Source of the DNA: Gyrodactylus bullatarudis
Taxonomy: Eukaryota; Platyhelminthes; Monogenea; Gyrodactylidea; Gyrodactylidae
Direction of reading: 5' to 3'
Assembly (NCBI GenBank): GCA_012064415.1
Contig: SSNU01000228.1
Span: 1 to 64,000 of the forward strand
Length of the DNA: 64,000 nt
The notes under the pieces were generated by a model. It was not told where the DNA came from, did not search any database, and worked only from the letters and a program-made list of their open reading frames with translations. The position numbers and the translations under genes were made by a program. Positions 22,544 through 37,500 of this stretch are shown piece after piece; position 1 is the first letter of the stretch; every line of letters starts with the position of its first letter.

Positions 22544-25500
22544 CTAAATATAAAGAGAATTGAATATATTTTCAATTGGACTGTGTTTTTTTTCAAGAGA
22601 AAGAAGTCAGACAACAGGAAATCGCATATTAAAAATAATGTGAACAAGTCTGTAATTGATGTATTTTATGAATGTAGATGGATATTTGAAAAAAATATTT
22701 TGAAAAGTTTCTTTAGTTCCTTCCTACGACTGACATTGAGTATTATTTATAGATTTAAAAACAAACGTACATTCTTAGACAGGAGAAGATCAAAGAAATC
22801 AATGAAATAGGATTCTGCCACATACAATAGCTAAATCCAAACAAGACCCATTTAAAGTACACTAGTTTTAGATGAAGGGATTGAAACCTTTTTATTAATT
22901 TATATGTCGTTTTATTGTATATGAATAAAAATTGAGAACGCAGTAATTAATCCAGTAAGTATAATGGTTGAACTGTGAGAAAATATGAATATATATATTG
23001 AGTTGATTAGAGATCTCATGCAGAAGGGAAAGTTTCCAATTAAAAATTAATAAAATTATTCTTTTTAAAAGTACTTTTCCACATTAATACACAAATGCCA
23101 GACTCTTTATTTTAAATCACGCATTTCTAAATACTTTGAGATTGCTTTAATAATAATTTTGAAAATAAAGAGGCTTCTCAGAGGCCAGAGAGCAAAATAA
23201 ACCAACAAAAACAATTCATTAGTCTATTTTCAAAGAAGCATGTTCTCATTAGTGAAGTTCTTTTATTGATCAAGATTCTTGATTCAAGAATAAAGCCACA
23301 AACAATTATCCCGGAAACATGCTTGTATCTTAAACTAAATGCAGAGAAGAAAAAGAGAAAGCCGAAATTTCTCTAACTAGAATATTGATAGCATTAATCT
23401 TTTTCATTTCAATTACATTCATCATGAAAATACCGGGTCTATCTAAGCAAGAACTTGAATAAATAGCAAACATTATTCTTGGAAGGAAGTTTAGATTGAA
23501 GACATTGTAAGAAGAGAAAATCTTGTTGAGATGGAGAATTCAGCTCTCAATTTAACTACACTATCTTTCGCGCACGGTGTCCAGAAACAAGTTTCAACAA
23601 ACAATGATTGAAAAGAGGGACTATTAAGTGGAATATATATCATAAGGATACAATGTATATATTGTTTCTCTCTTGGTTAGTTAGTGTCAATGATAAAAGG
23701 ATATTTTGAAACCCCATAAAGATCTCAAGATGAAAAATGCTATAAAATTTCTGGTCAATCCGAATATAACTTAGAAACTTACGGTTCGACGAAAATGGGT
23801 CGTTTTTTCTTTCGTCTAGAAATTAATTATCAGCATATTTAATAGAATATTATATAGAAAAGTTATCATTTTTAATAAATTATTCCTATTTCTTTTAGCT
23901 AAACTTGATATACTCTTCGATTTTTGATGATAAAAAGGCTAGATTCAGTTTATCTCTCGTATTCTAAAATACTTTTCACGTGTACAGAATAAAATAATAT
24001 TCGTGAGAAAAGAACGATTTTATTTAAAAGAAAAATTTATTGGCAGCCCTAATAAACTTATGAATATTTTTGGCTGAAACGAGTATATTTGTCCCAAACT
24101 CTCCCAGTGATAAGATAAATACTCTCAACAAGTGTTGACTTGATTTGGGAAAGTTATGAACACAGTTATTTTGAGATTTGAATAAAATATTAGTATAATT
24201 TCTATTGATAATTTTCTTTAGTTCACATGATTTTATCTTTATTTTGCAATGTTTTTTCATCATGTTAAACACATGTTAGATTATCCTACAGGATCCTCTA
24301 ATTGTAAAGAGAGCTAATCTCATAATTCAGTAGTAGACTAATGGAAAATGCTACTAATCGTGGATCAGAAACCAAATGTTTTCAACATAAACATGATACA
24401 ATTGAATATGTGCATTGAAATACTGTAGTAATGATTCAACAAGTGTTCCACTTTTGGCCTCTAGCAATATTAATTAGCCGAACATATTCAATCTTGACTC
24501 ATTAACAAGATTGCCTCAAGGGAATCACTTGTTCATTCATTATAATAGGTTAAAGTACATTTTTGTTTTCTTTTAAGCTTCCTTGTGAATACCTGGATAA
24601 AATCATTTCAAGTAGCATTGAAAATCAAAGGTCAAACTTTCCTCAGGTAACGAACCAACTAGTGAAGAATATTTCGAGGAAAAAATTATTTTAATGATAA
24701 AAAAGTATTGAAGAAAAGGGGGTTACATTTTAGGTCATTCTTGTAAATCATTATCCAAAGATTCTCTTTTGCAATGTGCAAATGATGAAAGGAAATGGAA
24801 AAATAGGACAAAATGTCAAAAATAATTGTACACTGTCCTCTTACATGAAACCCTCGATTTATGCATTACATTTACACAAGTGAGATGAAAGGAAGATGAA
24901 AAATAACTAAAGAACACGGATAAGAGAACAAACTCTACATGAAATCAGATACTCCATGGGAAAATACATAAAAAAAAGAAATGCATTATCAAAAATATGC
25001 TAGATATATAAATGTTAAAATTAAAATCAAGTTGATCGAAAATCTAGTACTTGCTTATCATTAAAATTTTCAGTAGAATCTCAAAGAATCATTATATTTA
25101 GATATTCGGTGAAAATCAGTTAAAATGTTATTGAAAAGCGCATTTCGAAGAAAATTAACTTTATGTTCATGTATAATTCATGATTTATTATCACCAGACA
25201 TGTATTGTTATGTAAATCTGAAGAAATTATACATGAAAGTATGAATTTTTAATCTAGATTTATATTACAGCCAAGTTGGGAAAAATAGCTTGAAGAAAAT
25301 CATCAGATAAACTACAAACACTATTTTAGATGGATAATGATAACTAGGCTAGGGTGAAATGTCTTCTTCTCCGAACAACTCACGAAAGTATTAATTTTTC
25401 TGATAAAATTTAGTACTGAGATCATGTTTTGCATCAGATCATGTACTTTTAAAGCGTGAAAGTAATCCTCCATTATGTCATTGCCCATTTTCCAACAACA

Positions 25501-28500
25501 AGATAACTATTTTTGAAGATAAAACTTGAGAAACTCATTAAATGGACAAGATATTCCGGATTTTAGTGATTGTTTAGTAAAAATTCATTGAAAATTGAGC
25601 GGCTATTTGAAAAATTCTGGATTTTTAAAGCTGAGGCATTTTCGACATATGCTTCAAAGCCAAACAATGCTTAGAATTGATAGTTCTATAAGAAAAGTTG
25701 GTACAAACATGAGGCTAAAAATTTCCTCCTAACCTACTAATCACTGATTCATTCTACTTCTCATTTATTTTATTCAAGAACCAAAGATATAATGAGTATT
25801 TTTAAAGGTTTTTAATCAAAGGCTTCTTCTGCTGTATCCAGAACTGAGATGGTCATCGAACTGAATTTTGTTCTGATGAAAATTTTTAAAAGATTTCTGA
25901 TTTCATTACGGATATCAAAAGTTTTTGTAAAGATAATTAAAGATTATAATCTTCTAAAAAAAGATTTAATTACCAAGTGTCAACTGGGAGAGATTGCAAA
26001 ATAATTTTGACAAAATACTGTAGTAATGTATCATTATTATCTTGGGAAACGAAGAGATGTATTCATAATTTCAGGGCAATGTAGGAGTTAGTGTATGGAT
26101 GATATATAAAAATATCCTAGATTTTATTCCTTCGATCAACCAAAAAAGACAAATATTACAGTAAAGTACAAACAAATAAAAACCAAGGTCAAATATATCT
26201 GGATCAATAAGGCTTTAACCGAATTCTTCTTAAATAGATGAAGAAGGATAAATCAAAAGAGACTTTATTTCTATTTTATGTTGCCTGAATAAAATACAAT
26301 AAAATTTTTAAAAATATTTTAAAAAATGGGAAAAGAAGATTTTTAGCTAAGTGATCAAGTTTTGAAAATACATTGATGATTCTAGTAAAAATTTGGTTAA
26401 TTTTGACATCTCAAACCTAAGGGTTTGACTAAATTATTATGCTGTAAGAATGTTAGACTAAAGGAAATCATTTAAATTGCATCCATGAAAGAAGGATTAA
26501 TTTTATTTTTCCTAGAAGAAATAAAATACCGATAATCAAAAGAATTACCTATCAATTACATTTAAGGGCAAAATAACGAATAAAAAATAACCCATTTATA
26601 AATAAGAGATATAAATTTGATAGAATGATTCATCTCTTAAAATAGAGAAATAATTCAAGAACAAAAGAACTTAATCATCAGAGTATCAATCTTGCTACAC
26701 TTGAGAAAGTGATTGAGTGACTTACCCATGGTGATTATTTCCACCATTGCTTGTCAATGAACCATTTGTTAAGCCATTCATCTTTTGGTGAGTCTTTTGT
26801 TTGTTAAGTACACCTCCATCATTGAGATTTGATACTGGTTCTGGTTTTGTCTAAAAGGAGTTGATATATTAATTTTTATATTCAATGAAATTTTATTAGG
26901 TAATAATGACTTTCAAAGAATTTTTTGTATTCTGTACAGAAATTTGCTTGATAAGATCTTGAAAATAAATATGGTAAATTACCATTGGTAATACTGTAAA
27001 ACTATTCTTTATTAGTGAAATCTATAAATATAATTTGTAAACTCCAAAAATAGCCGAAAAAATAATTTATTTTATTATTTTTGATCTAAAAATCAGCATT
27101 TTCGATCTAATAACACATGATTTAGAAACCAAATTTGAGAGTAATTTAGTATTTTACTCAGATAAAACATCAATTAATATTGTACTTTTATGGTCTAGTG
27201 ACTATCAGCCTAAGATAAATAAAATCTTACCTCACTAGTAATCTTTGTCAATCTTGTAAAGATTTTAATATTTTACGTTACAATCAAATTAAAAGATTCC
27301 ATGATATCTTATCTTGAGTATACACATTTCATCATCAATGAACAATAAATGAGTGCAAAGAAATTGAAAAATACCAAGTCTTTGAATATTAAAATATTCC
27401 CTGAAATTCATCACAAGAAATTTCAATAAAAGAAAATCATGCTTCATCAAAACTGATGACTAAAATATTCTTGAGGTCATCATTTCCCAAAATACAAATG
27501 AAATGTTATGTAACAGAAAAGTTTAAACAAGAATTCTGGTTGAATTAATCTCCCACCCCCCTTTACTCTCTATGCAATTGCAGTTCGATTTTATTTTGCA
27601 TTTTATTCCTTTGTCTTATTAACAAGGTCAATCTATAGGACACATTCACACCCACTTCCAATCAGGGGATGAGTGCCATTCAATGGTTTATTGCATCTCT
27701 AAATGCATTACGTAATCTTGATAAATTTGATGATTGTATTCGTGAGGAAGAACAGTAGAATCATTTTAAACATTTCAAGTAAAATTTCATTCGTGCTTCA
27801 ATGTGTTAGAATTAAAAAAAAATTATAATAATCAAAACACGTGTAAGAATTCTGGACTAGCACATGCTAATGGATTATTAGACTCTTAGTCTACGGCAGA
27901 AAAAGATCCACAATTTGAATGATTTATTTAAAGATTTTATCAAATCCTTGTTGATAAGGATAAATGAAACGACAAAAGTTTTTCGATTCCATTCATATCA
28001 TATCAGTGATTCATTAGTGAGAAGACAGTATATATGCAAACTCTTATAATCTATTCCTTTCAAGTTTGATAAGAACACGATCAGAAAATTGGCAAAATTA
28101 TTAGTAGAATAAATATTGGAAGGAGATTTCATGACATTCATTTTAAACTAACAAATACACTTATGGAGGAATGAAATATCTAATCGATATTGACAAGAGA
28201 AGAAAAAGTAACACACATGAAATATTTTCACTGATAGGATGAGTCATTTCTAATCCGAGGCTAGCTCCCAAAAAAATTGGAAGAAAACTGCACAGTAAAT
28301 TCAAGTCTCTTGTGAATAGGGGAAAAATTGGAGAGGAAGAGTAGGCTAATTCCTGAACAGAGATAAATAGACTTGGAAAGGAAAAATATAATCGATAACT
28401 TTGATGTTATTCATAAGAAAGGGAAGAAATGTATTTGATGGATTTGAGGACAAAAATACAAGTTTACTATACTCGTATGTAAGTGTAGTGGTTTTTACTT

Positions 28501-31500
28501 GCTGGGAATTACAATTAACTAATTTTTCTTTTGTCCTAGGAGAATAAAGATTCCAAGATTTTTCCATCTGCCTAATTATGTAATCTTAACAAATTATTAA
28601 ATTTATATATACCTTTTACAGACGAAAATGAGAGATTTCTTCAATCAAAAAGAAAAAACTTTCGTATCAAAGTGAGAGTATACAATTATGTACGAAAGAC
28701 ATAATGTTATGGTATGAAGGTTAAGTACAAATAGTATATTCACATGTATAATTAATGGTATCTCGGACTTGGATTATATGTAATAATTAAGAGAAAATCC
28801 AATTCAAAAAATATTTTTTTTCATTAAAAATGAGAGATTTTATTCAAGTAAATCTTGCTCATTACTAAGGGAAAATATTCGTGCATTCAGCAATTGAGTA
28901 TGGTGATATTTCTCTTAGCATTTTGAGCTGCTACTTCTAAGATACGCATGTTGAATTCAGTCTTAGGAATGTCCCCTCCATTTTTCGAATATTCAATAAT
29001 TTCTTCCCTTCTGGCATCCAAAATTTTCTTAACTTTACTCTTAAATACGCTCCAACCTTTTTATAGGATTTATCAGATAAGAATACGGGGCCAGCCTGAG
29101 AATTTTGAAATTATCATCTTGAATCCCTTCTTCACATGATAAATGACAGGGTGCATTATCGATGATAAGTGTGCAAGGAAACAGGCCATCATTTTGACAT
29201 AGTTCTTTTAACTGAATAAGATATTCACGAAAAATTTCTTTAGTAAAACTGCCTCTTTTTATTTGGAAGTTAACCAATCTCTGGGATGAAATTACTCCAA
29301 TACAATGTAAATTTTTCCCTTTCGAATTCGTATTCGTAATTCGACACTTTACACCTATTTTTGATTTTCCTTTTGTTCTTGAACAGTACAGATTGAAGTT
29401 TGTTTCATCCAAAAACAGCATGTTTCTTCCTTCTGCTCTGTGCTCAAAGTATATTGTTAAGTATTCATGTCGTTTATCTTTATTTTCTTCTGAATTTACG
29501 TTCATAGGAACATGCTGTAAGTTCTTTAAAGAAAAACATTGTCCATTCAACCAGTTTTGAATTGTTGATACAGCTATTGATTGGTTGAAAACTCTTTGAT
29601 AATGATCACAGCAGTCTTTCAATGTCACTCTTGGATTATTTTCCACGAAGTTTACAATGCTTTGAACTTTTTCTAGCGATTTTTTAATATTATTTCTTCC
29701 TCCTCTTGGAAGATTATAATCACGACCACTCTTAACCCATCGATAAGCTGTTGAGTAAGGAATATTGCATAATTTTGCCAATTCCTGCCAATTACCATAA
29801 TTTTCATAGAGATCTATAATTTTTTTCCTTATATTTTCGTCGTGCTTGGGCATTTCGTAATGAATAAACAGTACTGGATACGTACAACAAGAATTACTCA
29901 ATGAAGAGAGTACCCCCTGATTTTTAACCAATTGAATTTCATTCTATACGTGACCTTAAAAATTTACATTGAAACACGTTAAAACCACCCCCTTTTTAAC
30001 CCTTTCATTTTGACTCGAGAAAATCATCACATTGAATGTTGAAAAATATCATTTTCGTCTGTAAAAGGTATAGGTATAGGTATACAGTAAAAATATTTCT
30101 ATTGAAACATCTTATTTTTATTGAAACACGAATATTTACCCCCTAATTAAATATTATAATATTATTAAATAATTATTTATCTCGATGTATCTAAATGTAT
30201 AGAAATCACTTGCTGCATTCTGATTGGTCGAGATAATACGTATTATTAAGTATACTTAATTAGGGGCTAAATATTCGTGTTTCAATAAAAATAAGATGTT
30301 TCAATAGAAATATTTTAAATGTAATATCGAATCGATTAGGAAAAGCGAAAAGGTTGTACATGTAAAATTTCCCATTCTAAGAGTGAAATCATACAAGATT
30401 TTACTGGAATAATCTAAATTCAGACTATTACATACTAAAAAAGGTAATGAAAACATTTTTTAAATTATCATGTTATTTTAAATTCACTAGAGAATTTAAT
30501 GTATTTATAATTTTCAAAACTAAATCTGTTCGTCATGGTAAGAAGAATCAAAGAAAGAAATTGTCTCTTGCAGAAGAGAACCAAATGTTTTTGAACAAAA
30601 ATATGACACGTAGAAAGGCACATTTTCTGTCTGAATTCAATCATGTTAGAGAGTCAATGCTTATTTTTTCATTTCTTGACAAAAAAAGAATATTCAGTGG
30701 TTGTTCTCATAAAACCTTTTTTTTCTACACTGTGAAAGCGTATGTGTTAGCTGTTTGTTTGATGAGTAAAATATTCATCTAATATGTCGACTAAGAGCAT
30801 AGATGAAAATCTTATCAAATAATTTTTTGAGCTCGTAAAAGAACTCTTTTGTAGAAAAAAATTTATTAAGACTAATTGTCAAGCTAATCATTGCCCTGAC
30901 TTGTTGATGTTCAACTTTTAACCTTTTTAAATGAAATGCATTCGGCCTGAAGAAAATTATGAATTATTATAAAAGAATTTGATAGATGTGCAATCATTTT
31001 ATCTTTATATCGGATAATGGTAATTTCAGACAATGTTCTTTGTTAATTAATTCACCATACAAGACCATAAAAGATATAATGAACATAAGACATAAGGGTA
31101 TCATTCGACAAGTGTCTAAAGAATGCATTACGTAGACAATTAATTTGATAGTTATCTAGTATACCTCTTGGCAAAGAATTAACTGAAATCCACTTGAAGA
31201 TCTCGATAAAGTACGAATTCAAACATGCTTATACATAGGGGACAATTGAGTAAAGCTATAGTTTAACAAATCCTTAAGATTAATCCAAGTGAAAAATGAG
31301 AAGCATTTTGGCAGATATTCATGTTTAACAAAATTTAGCCACTGATTAAAATTGAACAGATTTCAAGTCTTGAAGGAAATCATAAAATTTAGATATAATT
31401 CAGACATTGAAATAAAATATTCATTCAGATGGAAGCGATACAAATCTACAATGACTGCGAAATAATACAGAAGGTGATGAATCTCTAATAATATTAGTTT

Positions 31501-34500
31501 GAAGACGAGACAACACAAGGAGACTACATAATAATTCTTATAATCAAAGGAAATTCTTTACTACCCGTAAATGCAATTCCCTGAATATTTATGATACCTT
31601 TTTCTGTTACACGGAAAGGAGCTTACAAGAAAAATCTAAACATCATGGGGAACAGATAAATTTATTTTATCCCACTGAGTTTATTATGAAAATTAAATGT
31701 AAAATTTTTGTCTATAGTGTTAAGTTAAGTTACAGCGAAAAGAACAAATCATTGAATTTGAATTTTTCAATTTTCAATGAAATAATAAGCTGAATAAAAA
31801 TTTGTGACAAATTTAAGAGAATTGAAATTCTTTTCTGCTTCTTTCAATATAACTGTACATCAGTTATGAAAGAAGAATATTTGTTATTATTGAGAAGATA
31901 AGATGTATATTAAGAGAAGAACTCTACGCCTTTTATCAAAAGTTCTGTCTCATTGTAAACAAACATTTCAAGTATATTATTATGTATGCATTCAAATTGT
32001 TGTGACAACTTCTACTTATACATTTCTATTAGTACTACCTATGAGAAGAGAAATAATAACGTCATGCTCATATTGTGAAGAGACGAAGATAATTATAATC
32101 AAAAGATCACGGAATAATTTGAAATTTTATGTATCATAATTACTTATCCTCTATAGTAACAGTGAGCAAATGATTACTCGCAATATGATTGTGAAATTCA
32201 TGAATATCTCGAACTAGATCATGATGAAAGTGTTTATCATAAACTATTTTGGGATTGAATTCAAATTTTTGGTTTTATATTTAAAGCTTTTAATGCCAAC
32301 ATGATCGCTCTTGGGATAATAAAAATTACGACAAAAGAGAACAAAGCTTAAATATTATCAATAGAACAAATGAGAAATCATACTACTGCTACTAGGAAAA
32401 TGATCAGATAAAGTGCAAACTCAACAAAGTTAACGGAAGTTCATAATTGAATTATTCCTCAATCTGTAATTGGCACCAATATATTACATAAAAAGTTTAT
32501 TCCTGCATGAGGAAACATGATCAAGCCGAGAACTTCTTTCCGAATTTTATAATAAGTTTTGAGAAAAAAGGGTTAAGTAAGCTGTTAGTTTTCATCAATC
32601 ACATTTCTTCATGACAATTGATCATTTAAGAAAAGGATTACAATATTTTAAACTCGATTTTGTTAGAGTAAAATATAATAATAAGCTGAACTAATCCAAA
32701 GTTTTTTCAATGAATTTTATTCTTCCCAAATTGTTTGCCTAGCTTGTCTCGAGAAAGAAATAGAAGATAAAATTGATTTTTGATTAAACTTTTTATATCC
32801 CTGATAATTTAAAACGATTTATTCGTTATTTTTTGAATTCAGATTATCAAAATTTAGGATGATTAATATTCACCAAATGAATAATAAAATCGATAGCTTT
32901 AAGGCTTATTTTGGTGCAAAATAATCATTGTAAAAAATAGACATTATTTAAATAATAAAGTTTGAAGTTTGCATCAACAGGGGAAAATAAAATTTAGAAT
33001 TTGATAAACGAATTCATTTATTTCACTACCAAATTATAGAAATTTCAAAAAAATTTACTTGTCTTTATATATTTTTCATATCCACTTAAATAATGCCAAC
33101 TGATTATTATATGACTACCCTACCCACAAGATTTACTGTATAAGATAAGAGTGAATCATAATAACACAAAATAATATTGGTTAGTTTTGGCGATATACAG
33201 ATTGCGATCATAATGACCTCACAAGGTCGCCCAATATACTATACTACTTGCCGTACACTTGTTTAGTACAAAATAAAGAATGTATGATTTGAATTTTCCT
33301 CCATACTTTTAATTTCTTACCCAATTTCTCCCCTCCTGAATATATTCATTAGTATTACATTTCTATAACCATGTTGAATTCATATGCATTCATAGTGTAG
33401 CGTTTCCTTTAAAATTGACAATCAAGTCTTCTAACAACAAATTTAAATTCAGTAAGAGGAAATAATGATTTGGTAAAATATTTCATTTTTTAAAATTATA
33501 ATTTATCCAAAAAAAATTCTTAATGCAGGAAATCAAGATAAAAGATTACTCACATTAGAACTGGATGAGGCAGGGTCTTCTTCGGATTCAGCTTTGTCAA
33601 GGGCAATTCTTCGTGCTAAAATTTTTCTCTGCATCTCTGCCATCATTGCATCAGCTGGATTACTAGATTTGACTGGTGCTGGGGCATTCGTTTTAGCCTC
33701 GGAAGAACTCGTATTATTCAAGTTCATTTTGGCTTGACTTATCAATGAGCCTAGGGATCCATTTGAAGCCAAAGCGTTACCAGGAGGAGGAGGAGGTGGA
33801 GGTGGTGGCGGGGGTGGAACTGGTCCACCATTCTGTCTAATAATCTAATGTAAGAAAGTTAGTTTTATGATGATCAAACCAAAACTTTAACTTTGAAACA
33901 TCATAAAAACAGGACATATTCTATTAAAAATCTATAAGGGGCTCTGGTTTCCTATATTTTTATTCTTGTACATTCTTAAAGATTTGCTTTAATCAGAAGA
34001 ATTGCTTAATTCAAAAAATACAGAGAGATCATAAATAATAATAATGTAATGAATTTTGAAATGTTTTGAAAATTTTATCGTGTTAATAAGTAGGTGAAAT
34101 GTATTTCAAAAGCAAATTGTACACAGACAGATTATTCGTACAGATTAAGTTACATAACACACAATCGATAGTTGTTACATTTAACTCTTGTCTGTAAACA
34201 ACCCCTTATCAGAATAATGGAAAATTATAGCAACAAATACAGTGCATTAGTATGATTGTGAGTTTTGATAACGAAATTATTTTTAGTTGATTAGAATTAA
34301 CATCAGAATAATCCCAATTTCTATTTATATGGATAGTGAATCCACAATAAACTTGATTATTATATAAATAAATAGTCTTTATAATTCATCCATATAAAGT
34401 TAGTCTGTGATTTGAAAATATTTTGAAGAAAAAATTAAATTAAAATAATACAGAATGACGTCTCTTGTTGAATTCATATCAGAAAATTACTTTTAAAATA

Positions 34501-37500
34501 CACTTTCTTGAGATAAGAAATCATATGATATTATTATATTGTACTGTTGATTATAATTATTGTACAATGTACATTTAGCTGAATTTCAGCTTATTTAAAT
34601 AATTTAGATCAAGAATTTTTGTATAATTGATATTTAAAATTTTTTTTTGAAGATATGGTGCTTGGATATTAATTTTGATGTAGAAAATTTATTATCCTGG
34701 TGCTTATTCTAGAACTTTTTAATGGAGCTTATTAAAAATATAAAATTCACAGAGTCTCTACAGGAGTATCTATAGTAGACTTGGACGAAATTTTCCAAAA
34801 TCACTGAAATCGCCCATCGATATGATAAATTTAATCAACAAGTATTTTAATATTATCCCACCAAATTTCGCTTCAAAATATCTTTTTATACTTCTGGAAT
34901 AAGATAAACAAAATTTTGAAAATATTCAGATTTAAAACGTTTTTTAACATATCAGAATTGTTATTTTCATGAAAAATAAGAGAAATAAAAATAAAATAAT
35001 TCCTAATCATGTTGAACAGCTAATTATGTCAAACCGAAAGCTCAAAAGCTGGTTAAAAATCAATGTGGCAACTAATTCAGTCAATAAAAAGTATTTCATG
35101 CACAAAAATTTCTATAATTTTTAATTCAAAAATTTAAAGATATTTCCAAACACTTTATCGATGGGTGATTTAAGTATTTTTGCAAAATTTCATCCAAGTC
35201 TTATATATAGAATAGTGGGTATTTCGACAGGGAAAAATTTCAATTTTAAATATTTAAAATTAAAAGAGTGTAAGTATTAAATGTGAAACTGTTTATTGGT
35301 TTCTGAACTCATCTTCTAGTTACTTACATGATTTGAACGATACTTGAAAGTTAATTCTGATTAATTTTATAATCAATTTTTTCTTACTTTTTATTTAATT
35401 ATACTTTAAAAAACCTTAATTTGATTCTCGTTATACCTAGATTTCCTTAATAGAGCGACACGCGTCAATTTCTGTAAAAGCCCAAGAATCACTTTCAATC
35501 TTTCAGGGGTTATATTAACAGAAATAAAGTTTTACGCCATTGTGAGTACATAAAAAAGAATTGTGGAAAATTTTTCCTTAATAACAATAAAAGACTCAAG
35601 CATTAATCCAATTGTCCCCAAATATTTTACAACTCAATTTGTATTATAAGTGATCATTTGTACAGGAGAGAAAAATAGACATAGCGAATGAGAGTCATTC
35701 ATGTTTTCATTTACACTCAAATGACAGGCATATGAATTTTTAAAATGTATTTATTTTGACAAGAACGTCTAAAGTACACAAAAAAATAGATAGGAAAATG
35801 TATGTATAAATTTTAAATTAAGCAAAACATACATCTGTCAAATGGTTAATAAATCGAAACTTGATGAAAATATTTAGGGGAAAATAATTTTGTTTGATTT
35901 TGATTAAAAATTATCTGTTTATCGGCTGATTAGGAATTTGTATTCGTTTCAGATAAACTAACGCACATCATTCCATTAATCGCTAAAAAACTTTCAAAAT
36001 TATTTTCTAATTTGAGAGGACAAATATTTTAATATGTAACGAATGGAAAAAATTTATTTTCATCCCTATAGATTATGATTCAAGCAAATGAGATTAATCA
36101 AAATATCAAAGAGTATCAACTTTATAAATCCCTGATGAGATAAAAGTAAATAAAAGTATGAGATCAAAGCTAAATTTCTCCTGGTAATAAATAACTATGC
36201 AGGATTTCAATTATATTATTCAAACTCAGTGGACCAGGAACAGAAAATTTAGAAGCATGAGAATATTCTCCAGTCACCAAGAATGTAAAATTTCCGATTC
36301 ATTTAAGATTACTCCTTTCTATGACTTTTGAGTTTAAGTTATGATGGTTTCAGAGTAGGATTTTAACACTGCTAGAAACATTTACGATGAAAATAACTCT
36401 ATTTTGCTAAGGATTTCAGCTGATTCCGAATATGCAAATCAGTTTTGTTGTTAGTAATTCGATTTTGAAGTTTTTCTATAAAATTTAGTTGTCAAATTAA
36501 TTTTTAAATAACTTGTTGAAAAACCACGCTTTTAATCGGAAAACGAGTGTTTGATCCGAATTAAATAATTGATATACTTATAAGTAATATTACATTATTT
36601 TTAAATTTATCATAAAATCTTTTATTTTCAAATCTTCACGAATAAAAGAATTAGTAAAAACATGAATTCTCATCTTCATATCAAATAGCTTGATTCATTC
36701 GCGTTTTTGATTTCCATTTATATTTTTTTTGAGATGATAAACTATAAATCAATTGAACAAAAAGTATTACATGAAGGATATAAAATTTATCACGAGGCGT
36801 TATAAGCATTAATTTTAGTAAAGCTCTCATAAATTATTCCTATCCACAATATGTATAGTTTTGGGCGTATCTGTCTTGAGTAAGTTTTTCTTTTACTTAA
36901 GTGGAAAAATATTATGTCCCAAGTTAAATACCACACACCCTCCTGATCCGCAAACAAAAAAAACAACAACACAAGTGGTAAATAAATTTCATATTTTTCT
37001 ATTTCATTTGGTGGGGAGGGGTTCTAGGTATAAATCAATTAAAAAATAATATTAAAGTCTCTCAAGCTTCTACACTCTACAAATTTAATAAGCAAATATG
37101 AATATTTTGAATGCATATGTAAGCGATCATCTTTTCACAGAGTATAAATCAATAGAAAAATAAATTTATTAGCAAACGAATCGAATGATTCATCTAGAAA
37201 TTAAATTATGCACGGTACATGTTTGGTTAGAAGGAAATATAGATATGTAATGAGCCAAAGTTTATTCAACGTTTATCATTTTGAGCTTGATTTCGAATTT
37301 AAAAATTTATTTGATGAATTATGTATAGGGGTCCTAATTTGAAATGAACCATTGCACTAAAAAATGCAGCATATCAATTTGAAAAAAAGTATTTTGAAGA
37401 GATTCAAGGATGCTGATGAATAATTTTGGAACTAAAAGGCAAAACCTTTTCTTATCAAGAGGAAATTTTTTTTTCATTGCATATAGGAATAGAATTGAGA

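Noticed and set aside
30447..30782. 111-codon open frame in Enabled intron 5
   Set aside because: Lys/Phe-rich composition typical of chance frames in AT-rich DNA, no motif, opposite strand to the gene.
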